A DNA stretch of 25,090 nt, taken from JAHOYW01 sp964515915 (GTDB lineage: Bacteria; Verrucomicrobiota; Lentisphaeria; Victivallales; Victivallaceae). The DNA lies in NCBI GenBank assembly GCA_964515915.1, contig CAZEXM010000022.1, positions 1 to 25,090 of the forward strand. The letters are read 5' to 3'. Made by a program: the position numbers and the translations under genes. Positions within the stretch are counted from its first letter, which is position 1, and each line of letters opens with the position of its first letter. The notes below the pieces were generated by a model. It saw only the letters and a program-made list of their open reading frames with translations. It had not been told where the DNA came from and ran no database searches. Below, piece by piece: positions 14,797-23,293 of this stretch.

Positions 14797-17544
14797 TCAT
14801 GAGTCAATAATTTCATTTAATTTCCTGCTTAAAATATTAATGGAATAAGGCTTTTTCATGAAACCGTTGGCGCCTGCTTCCAGGGTCTTGCGAACGCGCT
14901 GGTCGTTTGTGAAACCCGTTACGACAAGCACTTTTACCTGCGGGTCAATTTTCTTCAGGCGCTTATAGGCTTCATCGCCAGTCATTACCGGCATCGCCAT
15001 ATCCAGAATTACCGCTCTGATTTCCTTTTGATGTTCCGCAAACACTTTTACCCCGGTTTCTCCATTTTCCGCGGAGAGGACACTGTAACCCAGGAGTTCG
15101 AGCATTCTCGTTGTGGTGGCGCGGATAGCCGGTTCGTCATCAATAATGAGAATCCAACCGCTGCCGAGGAATAATTCCTGTGTGTCGTAGCTGAATTCAA
15201 TTTCCGAATCATCAGGCTGCAGTTCCGGTAGATAAACGGTGAAAGTACTGCCTTTATTCAGTTCTGACTGAGCTTCAATATAACCTTTATGCAGGTCAAT
15301 GATATTGTAAACCATGGCCAGCCCGAGGCCGGTTCCTTTACTTTTTATTTTGGTGGTAAAGAATGGATCAAAAATTTTCCGCATATTTTCCGGCTTGATA
15401 CCTATGCCAGTGTCTTTAATAACGATTTTCCAGTAGGAATCACTTGACGAAACAGCGGGAAACTGCGCTTTGCCGAGTTTGACGCGAGTAATCAGGATGT
15501 CAATTTCTCCGCCGGGAGGAATATCATCATCACGCATGATAGTCATTGCGTGTTCAGCATTGATAAGCAGGTTCAGCAAAACCTGTTCCATTTGAACCTG
15601 ATCGGCTTTAAGCATAATTTCGTAAGGCGGTTTCTGGAACCTGATGTTGACACTTTTGTCAAAAGTTCCGCTGCATATTTTCAAAACGTGGTCAAAGGCT
15701 TGAGTCAAATCGAACTTTTTAAGGGAAAGTTGACTTTTGCGGGAAAGGGCAAGCAATTGTTCAACCATACTGGCGGCACGGGAAACGGATTCTTCGGCGA
15801 GCCCGAGAAATTCATTTACTTCATCAATCTCATCAGGCGAATTATTGAGATAGTATTTGATCATTGACAAGGAACCTTTGATGCCGCCGAGGACATTGTT
15901 GAAATCATGCGCGAGTCCGCCGGTAAGGGTGCCGACGGTTTCCATTTTTTGAGCTTGAAACAACAATTCGTTTTTGCGGGCGAGTTCGGTGGAATCCTCA
16001 AGAATAATCACCGCGCCTTTGTTGTCTTTGTGCAGCAGCGGATTGATGGAAATATTAAACACATAGGAGCGTTTGTGCCAGGAAATATTTTCGCGGTATT
16101 TTTCGCAGGATACGCCTGAACTGATTGCTTCCTGCACCTCTGTCCGGTAATTGAGCAAAAAGAGCGCGACGTTCCACAATTCAATTCCGATAGCGAATTC
16201 GCTCTTGATGCCGGTAAATTTTTCTATGGCTTGATTCCACTGGGTAATCCGTCCGTCTTCATCGACCGCGACCAGCAGCAGGTTAATTGAGTTAAACAAT
16301 TGAGTGAGATAATTCCTGGTTGTACGCAAGCGTTTTTCAGCTTCTTTGATTTCGGTTAAGTCATTGAAAATCAGGAGGCTTTGTTTTTGAACGCGTTTAT
16401 GCCTGATTTCAACTTCAAGGATCTGCCGGTTTTTACAGCGGATGAAAACGAGTTTTGAGCCGGAAGTTTTTTTCGCAAGGATTTTTTTCCATATTTCACG
16501 GTTTTCCCTGGCGGAAACACCGGGGGGGGCGCTAAGCGCGAACCAGTCTTCAAAAGTCTTCAAATCGTCCTCGACATAGCCGAAGACGCGCGTAAACATG
16601 TTATTAATGGAATATGCCCCGTTGTTGCGGATAATCACAATTGGCAGCGGAGTATTTTCAATAAGCTCCCGGATTTCACGTTCTTTTTCGCGGCGTTCTT
16701 TAATTTCCGACTGCAATTTATTCATTGATTTCTGGATGCGGCTGGCCATTTTGTCAAAAGCCTTGCTCAAAAAACCAATTTCGTCGTTATGATATTTTTG
16801 TTTCCGCTCGCCTTTTGGAAACACTCCGGCAGCCATGTTGGTGGCGGTCAAAACCAGGCGGTTCAAAGGAGACAGGGACATTTGGATCAACCAGAAGAGA
16901 GCCGCGGCGGATGCGGCCATACAGCAAACAACCGCGAGAAGCTGACGGGAATACCATTGGGTATTGACTCCGTAAAGTTGCGCGTTCACAGGATATGAAT
17001 AGCAAAGCAGCCAGTTCCAGTTTGGCCTTTTAAATGGAACATAAAGAATGATTCGTTCATATCCGTTGACATTGGAATAGATGGGTTTAATTTTAAATTT
17101 TTCCTGCAATTTGTCTTCCGGTTTGCTTTTTTCGTATGGCTTGGCTTCAAATTCCGGCACAGGTGCAAAAATATTATTTAAAGATATTGAGTTCCACGGG
17201 AAGTGGCTTCTAGGGTAGTTTCGCGGGCCCATGCGGATATGTCCACTGCCGGCTATAATTAAAGGAAAACTATAACCTTCATCGCCGGAATAGCGGAAAA
17301 TTGTTTCAAGCCGTTTGATGGTAATTCTTTTTGCCCTGCTGATATCCCCGTAAGCGCCGTCAAGAAAGAGCTGATATTCCTTGTTGACAATTTTGTACAT
17401 TTCCTGGAGGCGGTGTTCGCTGACTTCCGAATTAAGACGGTAAACCTCTTCCTGATAAGCTTGAGTACTGATCCACACCAGCGCGTACGAAAATGCCGCC
17501 AGCATAATCACAAAAAAACCAGTCAGTTTAGTCTGTATCCGCAT
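14797..17544 (-). CDS. hybrid sensor histidine kinase with C-terminal receiver domain
   Basis: A 915-residue membrane sensor. Order: membrane span (about 7-26), periplasmic sensor (27-200, perhaps Cache-like), second span (201-222), HAMP (about 222-275), two PAS-like regions (about 287-400 and 405-525), HisKA with phospho-acceptor His546 in GGLAHDFNN, and HATPase with Asn662, DTGIGI (711-716) and GTGLGLA (737-743). The receiver (about 795-915) has acidic Asp802/Asp803, phospho-acceptor Asp848, Thr876 and a lysine at 897-898. The HDFNN form of the H box is typical of PAS-linked kinases. No HPt domain and no response regulator with an output domain lie nearby, so the phosphorelay partner is elsewhere. 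Neighbouring genes give no hint of the signal. Confidence 0.94.
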   Translation of the reverse strand: MRIQTKLTGFFVIMLAAFSYALVWISTQAYQEEVYRLNSEVSEHRLQEMYKIVNKEYQLFLDGAYGDISRAKRITIKRLETIFRYSGDEGYSFPLIIAGSGHIRMGPRNYPRSHFPWNSISLNNIFAPVPEFEAKPYEKSKPEDKLQEKFKIKPIYSNVNGYERIILYVPFKRPNWNWLLCYSYPVNAQLYGVNTQWYSRQLLAVVCCMAASAAALFWLIQMSLSPLNRLVLTATNMAAGVFPKGERKQKYHNDEIGFLSKAFDKMASRIQKSMNKLQSEIKERREKEREIRELIENTPLPIVIIRNNGAYSINNMFTRVFGYVEDDLKTFEDWFALSAPPGVSARENREIWKKILAKKTSGSKLVFIRCKNRQILEVEIRHKRVQKQSLLIFNDLTEIKEAEKRLRTTRNYLTQLFNSINLLLVAVDEDGRITQWNQAIEKFTGIKSEFAIGIELWNVALFLLNYRTEVQEAISSGVSCEKYRENISWHKRSYVFNISINPLLHKDNKGAVIILEDSTELARKNELLFQAQKMETVGTLTGGLAHDFNNVLGGIKGSLSMIKYYLNNSPDEIDEVNEFLGLAEESVSRAASMVEQLLALSRKSQLSLKKFDLTQAFDHVLKICSGTFDKSVNIRFQKPPYEIMLKADQVQMEQVLLNLLINAEHAMTIMRDDDIPPGGEIDILITRVKLGKAQFPAVSSSDSYWKIVIKDTGIGIKPENMRKIFDPFFTTKIKSKGTGLGLAMVYNIIDLHKGYIEAQSELNKGSTFTVYLPELQPDDSEIEFSYDTQELFLGSGWILIIDDEPAIRATTTRMLELLGYSVLSAENGETGVKVFAEHQKEIRAVILDMAMPVMTGDEAYKRLKKIDPQVKVLVVTGFTNDQRVRKTLEAGANGFMKKPYSINILSRKLNEIIDS

Positions 17545-17560
17545 TATTCAGTGTGTCCAG

Positions 17561-17589
17561 ATTTTAATTTGTCAAAACGACAGTTGCAA
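17561..17589 (-). promoter_or_regulatory. possible sigma70-type promoter for the hybrid kinase
   Basis: On the minus strand TTGCAA (17584-17589) and TAAAAT (17561-17566) are 17 bases apart, with the -10 box ending 16 bases before the kinase ATG. The short leader leaves little room for a ribosome site, and none is obvious. Pattern match only. Confidence 0.35.
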
Positions 17590-17738
17590 TAAGATATAGT
17601 CGTTTAAGATATTTGCAAAAGGTTTTCAGCAGCATTTCATAAGATTGGGGGGAAAAGGAAAAACTTTTGGGATAGCAAGTTCAAGTATGCAGCAAGCTGG
17701 TTTGCATTGAAAATTTCATTCAGAAAAGTTTGTTTTAA

Positions 17739-17928
17739 ATCCCGGAGGGATGATTTAACCGTAGCCACGGGTGTCAACCCGTGGAAAAACGGTTAAAAAT
17801 AATTTCCAACTCCGCAGGAGCGGCTCAAGTAGATTCATTTTGAACCGCTCCTGCGGAGCTGGATTATGGTTCATACACAATTCCACGGGTTGACACCCGT
17901 GGCTACGGTTAAATCGCTCTTACAGAGC
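17739..17928. repeat. inverted pair of three-hairpin repeat units (35-bp perfect outer arms)
   Basis: The 405-bp spacer 17545-17949 holds this element and no gene. Arms 17752-17786 and 17881-17915 are perfect 35-bp reverse complements. Inner arms 17810-17828 and 17840-17858 match at 18 of 19. Each half is a unit of three small hairpins: GCTCC-tgc-GGAGC, CCACGGGT/ACCCGTGG, then GGCTACGGTTAAATC, then a 5-bp stem (ATCCC/GGGAT at 17739-17751 in the left half, GCTCT/AGAGC at 17916-17928 in the right half). A third unit lies at 24884-24963. The head-to-head pairing resembles REP/BIME elements. Confidence 0.85.
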
Positions 17929-17949
17929 TCAATCCAGAGTATTTTTATC

Positions 17950-18380
17950 TTATAGTTCCAGTCTCAAATCAAATTGATATGCATACAAAGCCTGATCTAT
18001 CGAGTTATTGTGGATTTCTTCGATGATTTTTGTTTTAAGTTTCTGTTCATCAGCATTGTTTCTCGGATTATCTTCCATTATAGCCTGCAGACATTCGTTT
18101 GAGAACTTTCCCTTACCCCGTTTACCGATAAGCTTGAATCCCCTTCTTTCCCAAAATGGTTTTGGAGGAATGCAATGATCCAACCAGTCAACCGGAAACA
18201 AACCACCGGCTGTATCATATACTTCGATTCTTTTCCAAATATTTTCCTTTGCCCATCCTGTCGCTTTTCGCTGTCTTGCCACAGCTTTGCACCGAAACAC
18301 ATGTTGAATATCCATGAATCATCCATGAGCTTCACTACGACTTGTTGCCCGTCAGCATCAATGTATCTTGGCTTTATCAT
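17950..18380 (-). pseudogene. frameshifted small gene, function unknown
   Basis: Two overlapping reading frames look like parts of one gene. The first starts at 18380 right after a strong ribosome site (AAAGGAAGAGA) and reads MIKPRYIDADGQQVVVKLMD and on to FNMCFGAKLW. It then loses protein-like character and stops near 18078. The second, in the -1 frame, is protein-like from about 18300 to its stop at 17950 (GWAKENIWKRIEVYD, GLFPVDWLDHCIPPKPFWER), but its own ATG at 18315 has no ribosome site. A one-base deletion (or two-base insertion) between about 18235 and 18300 would explain both; the intact product would be about 143 residues. No slippery heptamer typical of programmed -1 frameshifting is seen. 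It starts 36 bases after the AAA+ gene, so it may be the last gene of that unit. I recognise no family. Confidence 0.6.
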
Positions 18381-18416
18381 TCTCTTCCTTTCAGCGTCCC
18401 CCGCTCTCCTGTTTTT

Positions 18417-19877
18417 TCAGAATGTGCCAAGTTGCTGCTTGAGGCTTTCGTCGCGGAGTGCGTCAAGGGCTTCCTCGCCGTAAAGTGAACGCATTAATTT
18501 TGCGTTGAACTCGTAAAATATTTGCGGATCAGGTTTGGTGAAAACTTTCGACCTGGTCATGTCCAACATTTTTTTGCGCTTTTTCATATCGCTTTGATAA
18601 ACCTGTAAATAACGTATCAAGGTCCGGGGGCTGAGCTCTTCGAATTTGCGCTGGCCGAAATCTTCAACGTAGTCCGCCGCGATTACTAACTCCAAATTAG
18701 GATTGCGGTGCTTTAAACCACGGGTTCTCAGGAATTCCTCAATCATTTCCAGGCAACGGATTTCATCAAAAAACGGGAATTTCACCGCCCGGCCGCGACT
18801 GAGAATGTTTGCGGGAAATTCAAAGTTTGACGCAATTACAATCGAAACATTCTGCGGCAGCGAAAAACTCCCGCCAATATTAGTCCGGAAATAATACCAG
18901 TCGATTTTGACCGGGTCAACGTCGTCAAAAAAGATTATAAAACGACGGTCTTTGCGGTTGGCCAGCTTCTCGATCAAAGGCTGAAGTGTTTTCTCCAAAT
19001 CATCCGGTTCCGGTAGAATTAAACTCAAATTATCATGGTCCAAAGTGTAGGAAATGGTAAAATGCGTCTTTCCCAAACCCGGCAGGCTGCAAACTAACAA
19101 AGGTAAATTTTCTTTCTGTTTTGAAAAATTTTCAAAATGCTGCTCAAAAGTCTGCCGCACTTTGCTGTAACCGAAAAAATCACCAACTGCACGAATAGAA
19201 CTCAATTCCGCCGCTACAAATTTACCGTGCAGATAACGAAAAGCTTTGCCGCCGCTGAAAGGATCAGCTTCAAGGGCTTTGCGCCTCAACAAATCCATTG
19301 TTTCAGGCGAAATTTTATTATCAGGAGCGGGCAGTTTGATGCAGCTTTTGCCGCGCAGTAAATTTTTGATCCCGGGCCGTAAACGCAAAAGTTTGTCCTT
19401 GGTTCCGGCTTTCCTTTGCAGCAATTCGATAAAATCAGTTACCGCCTGCACGCTGGAACAAATCCGGACGGCATGACGTATGAAAAAGCTTGTATCCTGG
19501 TCTGATGCCTTGAGTTTTGTCAGGACTTCATGCAGGATTAAGGCGTCAAAAATAGCCTCTTCAAGACATTTCATTAAATTCTTTCCCTGACAATCAACCA
19601 GCAATTGGTTAAGCGCGTCGATTGAATCCGCTTCCAGACCCTGTACTGTGAAAACGCGTTTGGCACTGTCGCTGTCATTAGAAAAAAGCTCCAGGTCAAC
19701 TAAAATTTTATCCAGAACAATGATATAGTTTTGAATAAAATTACGGCGGAAAATATTTATAAATTCCATCTGGCCCGATTTAAGCTCGGTAAATAAGAGT
19801 TTGATACTCGATTCAGCAGCGATAATTGTATCTTTTAACGCTTTTATTCCTGAACTTATTGCTTTTGAACCGCCCAT
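18417..19877 (-). CDS. AAA+ ATPase, DUF815-like, with an unrecognised helical N-terminal domain
   Basis: A 486-residue protein. The first 215 residues are mostly helical and match nothing I know. The ATPase follows: a lead-in FFGYSKVRQTFEQHFENF, Walker A in SLPGLGKT (264-271), Walker B FIIFFDD (313-319), sensor-1 IASN (348-351) and an arginine-bearing SRGRAVKF. The gap between Walker B and sensor 1 and the phrase on a small number of bases around NVSIVIASN recall DUF815/COG2607 ATPases. The Walker A is not the common GPPGTGK form but keeps the essential GKT. A GTG at 19886 is in frame, but it overlaps the AGGG ribosome site that serves the ATG at 19877. It starts 14 bases after the Sel1 lipoprotein gene, so the two are surely co-transcribed. 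Function unknown. Confidence 0.75.
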   Translation of the reverse strand: MGGSKAISSGIKALKDTIIAAESSIKLLFTELKSGQMEFINIFRRNFIQNYIIVLDKILVDLELFSNDSDSAKRVFTVQGLEADSIDALNQLLVDCQGKNLMKCLEEAIFDALILHEVLTKLKASDQDTSFFIRHAVRICSSVQAVTDFIELLQRKAGTKDKLLRLRPGIKNLLRGKSCIKLPAPDNKISPETMDLLRRKALEADPFSGGKAFRYLHGKFVAAELSSIRAVGDFFGYSKVRQTFEQHFENFSKQKENLPLLVCSLPGLGKTHFTISYTLDHDNLSLILPEPDDLEKTLQPLIEKLANRKDRRFIIFFDDVDPVKIDWYYFRTNIGGSFSLPQNVSIVIASNFEFPANILSRGRAVKFPFFDEIRCLEMIEEFLRTRGLKHRNPNLELVIAADYVEDFGQRKFEELSPRTLIRYLQVYQSDMKKRKKMLDMTRSKVFTKPDPQIFYEFNAKLMRSLYGEEALDALRDESLKQQLGTF

Positions 19878-19891
19878 GTTCTGCACCCTGT

Positions 19892-21610
19892 TTATTTTTT
19901 CCTGTAATTGGCGAAATCAATTTGTGGTTCATTAATTCTGCTGTCGGCGGAAATTTTACGTCCGTATTCAAGACTCCAAAAGTCTTTCACCTGCGGTAAA
20001 CTGAATTGTTCAAGATTTTTCGCGTCAATCCCGGTGGCAATACTGAATTTGCCTTTGTCTTTCAATAAGGGCTTGCACCAGAAATTTATGAAATTAATGA
20101 GGAACGGCAGGTCGTCGCGCATAAGATTGCCGTTGCTGAATAAAGAAGCATAAGCTTCCGCGTCATAATCCATCAGTATCAAAGCATTGGCTTTCAGCAA
20201 AGCGGCGATATTCATAAGTGAGTTGTTCTTAGAGTTTTTCGCTCGCTTTTTTACCAGTTCCCTGAGTTTGAACGCCGCGAAAGCCTGAGCGGTCCCCTGT
20301 CCCGCGAGACCGGCGGAAACAGCATAACCGATCCAGAATCCGGCATTATCAGCTTCGTATTTTTCAACTGTCAGGAAGAGCCGCGCGGACCACAATGGCG
20401 GTAAAGCGTTTTCGTAAAACTGATACCAGTCGTTATTCATAAAAAAGGGCAGAGGATTGTATGCCAGGCGTTTCCGGTAAAGTTTTTCGCTGCCCGAAAC
20501 AATGCCGGCTTTAAAACCTTGCAGAACACGGTTTATATCTGAATCGGCAAGCGGGATATTTTCGCCGCCATAAGTATTTTCCCAGGTGTATTTGATTGGA
20601 AAGAACAAGCCGGTTTTATTATCCAGATCGAGAATTAATTTTTTGATTTGCGGATCGTTTTTTTTGATTTTCAACGCGAGCTGGTAGAGAATCATTTTTT
20701 TAGTCGGGTTAAGGTTGACTTGTTCTTTGAGCAGTTTCGCATATTGAAGCATAGCCGGAACGGAATTGTGCTCCGCAGCTTTTTCTATCCATTGCAGCTT
20801 CGCGGCGGTTTCGGAAAGACTGTCAGCGACGGCAAGCATGGCGGGCGCATAGCCGCTATTGGCCGCGGCCTTGAAAAGCTCACCGGCACCTTGAGGAGAA
20901 TTGGTTTTGAGGCATTCTTTAGCGAGCTTGAACATTGCCGGCGGGAAACCTCCGGCGGCAGAGAGTTTCAGTTGTTCCATGGCGGCTTCGGTTTCTCCCC
21001 GCTTAAAATAGTATTCAGCGAGAAAGAACTGAGCTCTCGGATAGTTGTACGCGGCGGCGTTACTCAATAAAAATTTTGCTCTGCCGGGATTTTGCCTAAT
21101 GTCTTTATCGGCAAAAAGGATTACGCCTAAATTTTCGACCGCCGGCAGCCAGCGGCGTCTCGCGCACACTTTAAACATCTTCAAGGCTACTTTTTTATCC
21201 TGCTTAAGGTAACGTCCGTAATAATACATTTCAGCGAGGATATTAATATAACGCAGCTTGTTTTTTTTGGCCCTGTCGTGAATGTCTTTGTAAACGCTTT
21301 TGTAATGCCTGGACGCGCGTACTTGGTCGGGCACGACTTTGCCGAGTCCGTATTGATACATTACGCCCAGGTAATAACGTGCGATACTGTCGCCGTTGGC
21401 GGCACCGTGCCGCAGCCAGTAGCGAGCTTGTTGATAATTTATGGCGGCGCCGTTACCGCTGAGGTACATGCTGCCTAAGATACCTTGAGCTTGTCCATCA
21501 CCTTGTTCCGCTTTTGCCTGATAGCTGTCTTTTGTCGAGACGCAGCCGTTTAAGGCCAGGATGCCGCAAAGCAAGCTTGAAATTATTGATAATCGTGAAA
21601 AAAGTTTCAT
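19892..21610 (-). CDS. Sel1-repeat (TPR-like) lipoprotein
   Basis: A 572-residue exported protein. A signal peptide ends in the lipobox LNGC with Cys23, so it is predicted to be a lipoprotein. Sel1-like repeats fill about residues 30-330; clear ones begin at AEQGDGQAQGILGSMYL and HGAANGDSIARYYLGVMY. Such repeats form a superhelical protein-binding surface. Residues of about 340-572 show no repeat and I do not recognise them. The leader upstream of the ATG is a TTAAGGG/AACTTAA repeat with no ribosome site visible. The AAA+ ATPase gene follows after 14 bases, an unusual partner because one protein is outside the cytoplasm and the other inside. Confidence 0.87.
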   Translation of the reverse strand: MKLFSRLSIISSLLCGILALNGCVSTKDSYQAKAEQGDGQAQGILGSMYLSGNGAAINYQQARYWLRHGAANGDSIARYYLGVMYQYGLGKVVPDQVRASRHYKSVYKDIHDRAKKNKLRYINILAEMYYYGRYLKQDKKVALKMFKVCARRRWLPAVENLGVILFADKDIRQNPGRAKFLLSNAAAYNYPRAQFFLAEYYFKRGETEAAMEQLKLSAAGGFPPAMFKLAKECLKTNSPQGAGELFKAAANSGYAPAMLAVADSLSETAAKLQWIEKAAEHNSVPAMLQYAKLLKEQVNLNPTKKMILYQLALKIKKNDPQIKKLILDLDNKTGLFFPIKYTWENTYGGENIPLADSDINRVLQGFKAGIVSGSEKLYRKRLAYNPLPFFMNNDWYQFYENALPPLWSARLFLTVEKYEADNAGFWIGYAVSAGLAGQGTAQAFAAFKLRELVKKRAKNSKNNSLMNIAALLKANALILMDYDAEAYASLFSNGNLMRDDLPFLINFINFWCKPLLKDKGKFSIATGIDAKNLEQFSLPQVKDFWSLEYGRKISADSRINEPQIDFANYRKK

Positions 21611-21621
21611 TTTAAAGTTTT

Positions 21622-21686
21622 AAGGTTAAGGGTTAAGGGTTACGAATCTTTTAAAACTTAAAACTTAACTCTTAAAACTTAACCTT
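21622..21686. repeat. low-complexity inverted repeat overlapping the 3' end of uvrC
   Basis: The 61-bp gap between uvrC and the lipoprotein gene is built of TTAAGGG-like units on the left and AACTTAA-like units on the right. AAGGTTAAG (21622-21630) pairs exactly with CTTAACCTT (21678-21686), and the intervening arms pair imperfectly. The right arm runs into uvrC and encodes its last residues (VKF and stop). Confidence 0.5.
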
Positions 21687-23147
21687 TTTTTGTAAAAATT
21701 CAACTATTCTTTCAGCAAAAATTCGTCCTGCGCCCGGAATCTTCTCCATAATCTCTTCAACACCTGCCTGCCGGAGTTTGCGGATTGAACCGAAATGCCG
21801 CAAAATCACTTGTTTCCGTTTAGGACCGATCCCCGGAATATCATCGAGCAGGGATTCCTGTAAACGCCGCATACGCAATTTGCGATGGTAGCCGATAGCG
21901 AAGCGGTGGGCTTCATCCCGGACGGCCTGCAGCAGGCGCAGCGCAGCGGAGTGCCGATCCAGGACGACAGCTTCGCTTTGGCCCGGCAAAAATATTTCCT
22001 CATTTTTTTTAGCCAGTCCGATAACTGTTAATAAGGGGCATTTTATTTCAGCAAGGATTTCCATTGCCGAGGACAGTTGTCCTTTGCCGCCGTCGACCAT
22101 CAATAAATCCGGTAATTGCTGTTTTTCGCGGATTTTTCTGGAATAATGGCGTTTGATAACTTCCCGCAGCATAGCGTAATCGTCAATCTGATTGACCTCT
22201 TGAATTTTAAAACGCCGATATTTATCTTTAACCGGACGCCCGTTTTCAAAACAAACCATACTCGCCACGGCAAGGGTGCCGAGGATATTTGAAACGTCAA
22301 AGCACTCAATAAAGTTTGGCGGGGAAGGCATGTTGAGCACTTTCCGCAAATCTTCGACCGCGACACGGCCCGGAGCGGAAGGGATTGACGCATAGCGGAA
22401 CGAACGGTTTTTTTTGCCGAAAACGGTTTTGATATTAGTGATAACATCCCGGAAACGGGCGGCTTTTTCAAATTGTTTTTTTTCAGCGGTCTCGCGCATT
22501 TTGTTTTCGAGTTCTTCAATTACAGAGCTGGCATTACCATTCAGCAACAGCAGCATTTTTTCGATATGCCGGTGATATTGTTCTCTTGTAATTTTACCGC
22601 TGCATGGTTCGAGACAGTCTTTTACAATGCGCTTGAGGCAATGTTTCCGGGTGCTTTCATCGGGAGCGTTTGATTTGCAGCTGCGCAATCTGAAATAAGC
22701 ACTGAGAAATTCAATTGTCGAGCGCAGGGCGGAGCCTTTAGGAAAAGGGCCGAAATATTTGCATTCGTCATCTTTGCGGACACGCGCGAGATCAAGGCGC
22801 GGAAAATCTTCCTTTAAATTGATTTTAACGAGCAGGAAACGTTTATCGTCGCGCATAAGGATATTGTATTGGGGAGCGTATTCCTTGATGAGCCGGGATT
22901 CCAGAATAAGCGCCTCGTCTTCATTTTTGACCACGAAGAAATCCCAGTCATATATAGATTTAAGCAATGAACGTTGTTTAGGGTCAGCGCGCTTCATCCG
23001 CGACGCCTGAAAGTACTGGCTCATACGCTGCCGCAAATTGGCGGCTTTACCGACATAAATGACCGTGCCGAAACGGTCCCGGTAAATATATACCCCCGGC
23101 TTTGCCGGGACCTCGCCGGGGTGAAATTTTTTAGCTTCTGAATCCAT
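21672..23147 (-). CDS. uvrC: UvrC excinuclease subunit, unusually short
   Basis: A 491-residue UvrABC endonuclease subunit that makes both incisions around DNA lesions. The GIY-YIG nuclease (about 12-95) has Tyr20, Tyr31 and Glu83. The cysteine-bearing segment CLKRIVKDCLEPC (170-182) and UVR motif (about 207-242) follow. The RNase H-like 5'-incision domain has Asp284 (FDVSN), Asp322/323 (IDDYAML), Asp352 (VDGGKGQ) and His414 (DEAHRFA). Two helix-hairpin-helix motifs end the protein. All catalytic residues are present, yet it is about 100 residues shorter than usual (about 600): the segment normally between UVR and the RNase H domain, with its VRGG-type motif, is missing. The last residues lie in a repeat. 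The ribosome site is weak. Confidence 0.93.
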   Translation of the reverse strand: MDSEAKKFHPGEVPAKPGVYIYRDRFGTVIYVGKAANLRQRMSQYFQASRMKRADPKQRSLLKSIYDWDFFVVKNEDEALILESRLIKEYAPQYNILMRDDKRFLLVKINLKEDFPRLDLARVRKDDECKYFGPFPKGSALRSTIEFLSAYFRLRSCKSNAPDESTRKHCLKRIVKDCLEPCSGKITREQYHRHIEKMLLLLNGNASSVIEELENKMRETAEKKQFEKAARFRDVITNIKTVFGKKNRSFRYASIPSAPGRVAVEDLRKVLNMPSPPNFIECFDVSNILGTLAVASMVCFENGRPVKDKYRRFKIQEVNQIDDYAMLREVIKRHYSRKIREKQQLPDLLMVDGGKGQLSSAMEILAEIKCPLLTVIGLAKKNEEIFLPGQSEAVVLDRHSAALRLLQAVRDEAHRFAIGYHRKLRMRRLQESLLDDIPGIGPKRKQVILRHFGSIRKLRQAGVEEIMEKIPGAGRIFAERIVEFLQKKVKF

Positions 23148-23193
23148 ACATCCAGTGTCATGTCAAGGATTAATTATCGGTTTTTGCGCCTCT

Positions 23194-23250
23194 GGGGACA
23201 GAGGCGGCTACATCATTTAAATCTAAGGCGATGTAACCACGGCTGTCCCT
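23194..23250. repeat. imperfect inverted repeat upstream of uvrC
   Basis: Arms 23194-23214 and 23230-23250 pair at most positions (GGGACAG / CTGTCCC and TACATC / GATGTA are exact). It lies 47 bases before uvrC in the 325-bp spacer 23148-23472, which contains no gene. The GGCTACATC end resembles the GCTACAT ends of the palindromes at 23294 and 24742. Confidence 0.5.
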
Positions 23251-23293
23251 AGTATACTGTAAAATTTAAAACTTCGTATTTTTTTCATAAATT

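Noticed and set aside
17739..17928. CRISPR array
   Set aside because: The repeats are inverted and only paired, with no regular spacers and no cas genes.
18235..18315. Programmed -1 frameshift site
   Set aside because: No X XXY YYZ slippery heptamer in the right frame and no strong hairpin just downstream were seen; a simple indel is more likely.
21622..21645. Telomere-like repeats (TTAAGGG)
   Set aside because: Only two or three units inside an interrupted inverted repeat in the middle of a chromosome-like gene context.
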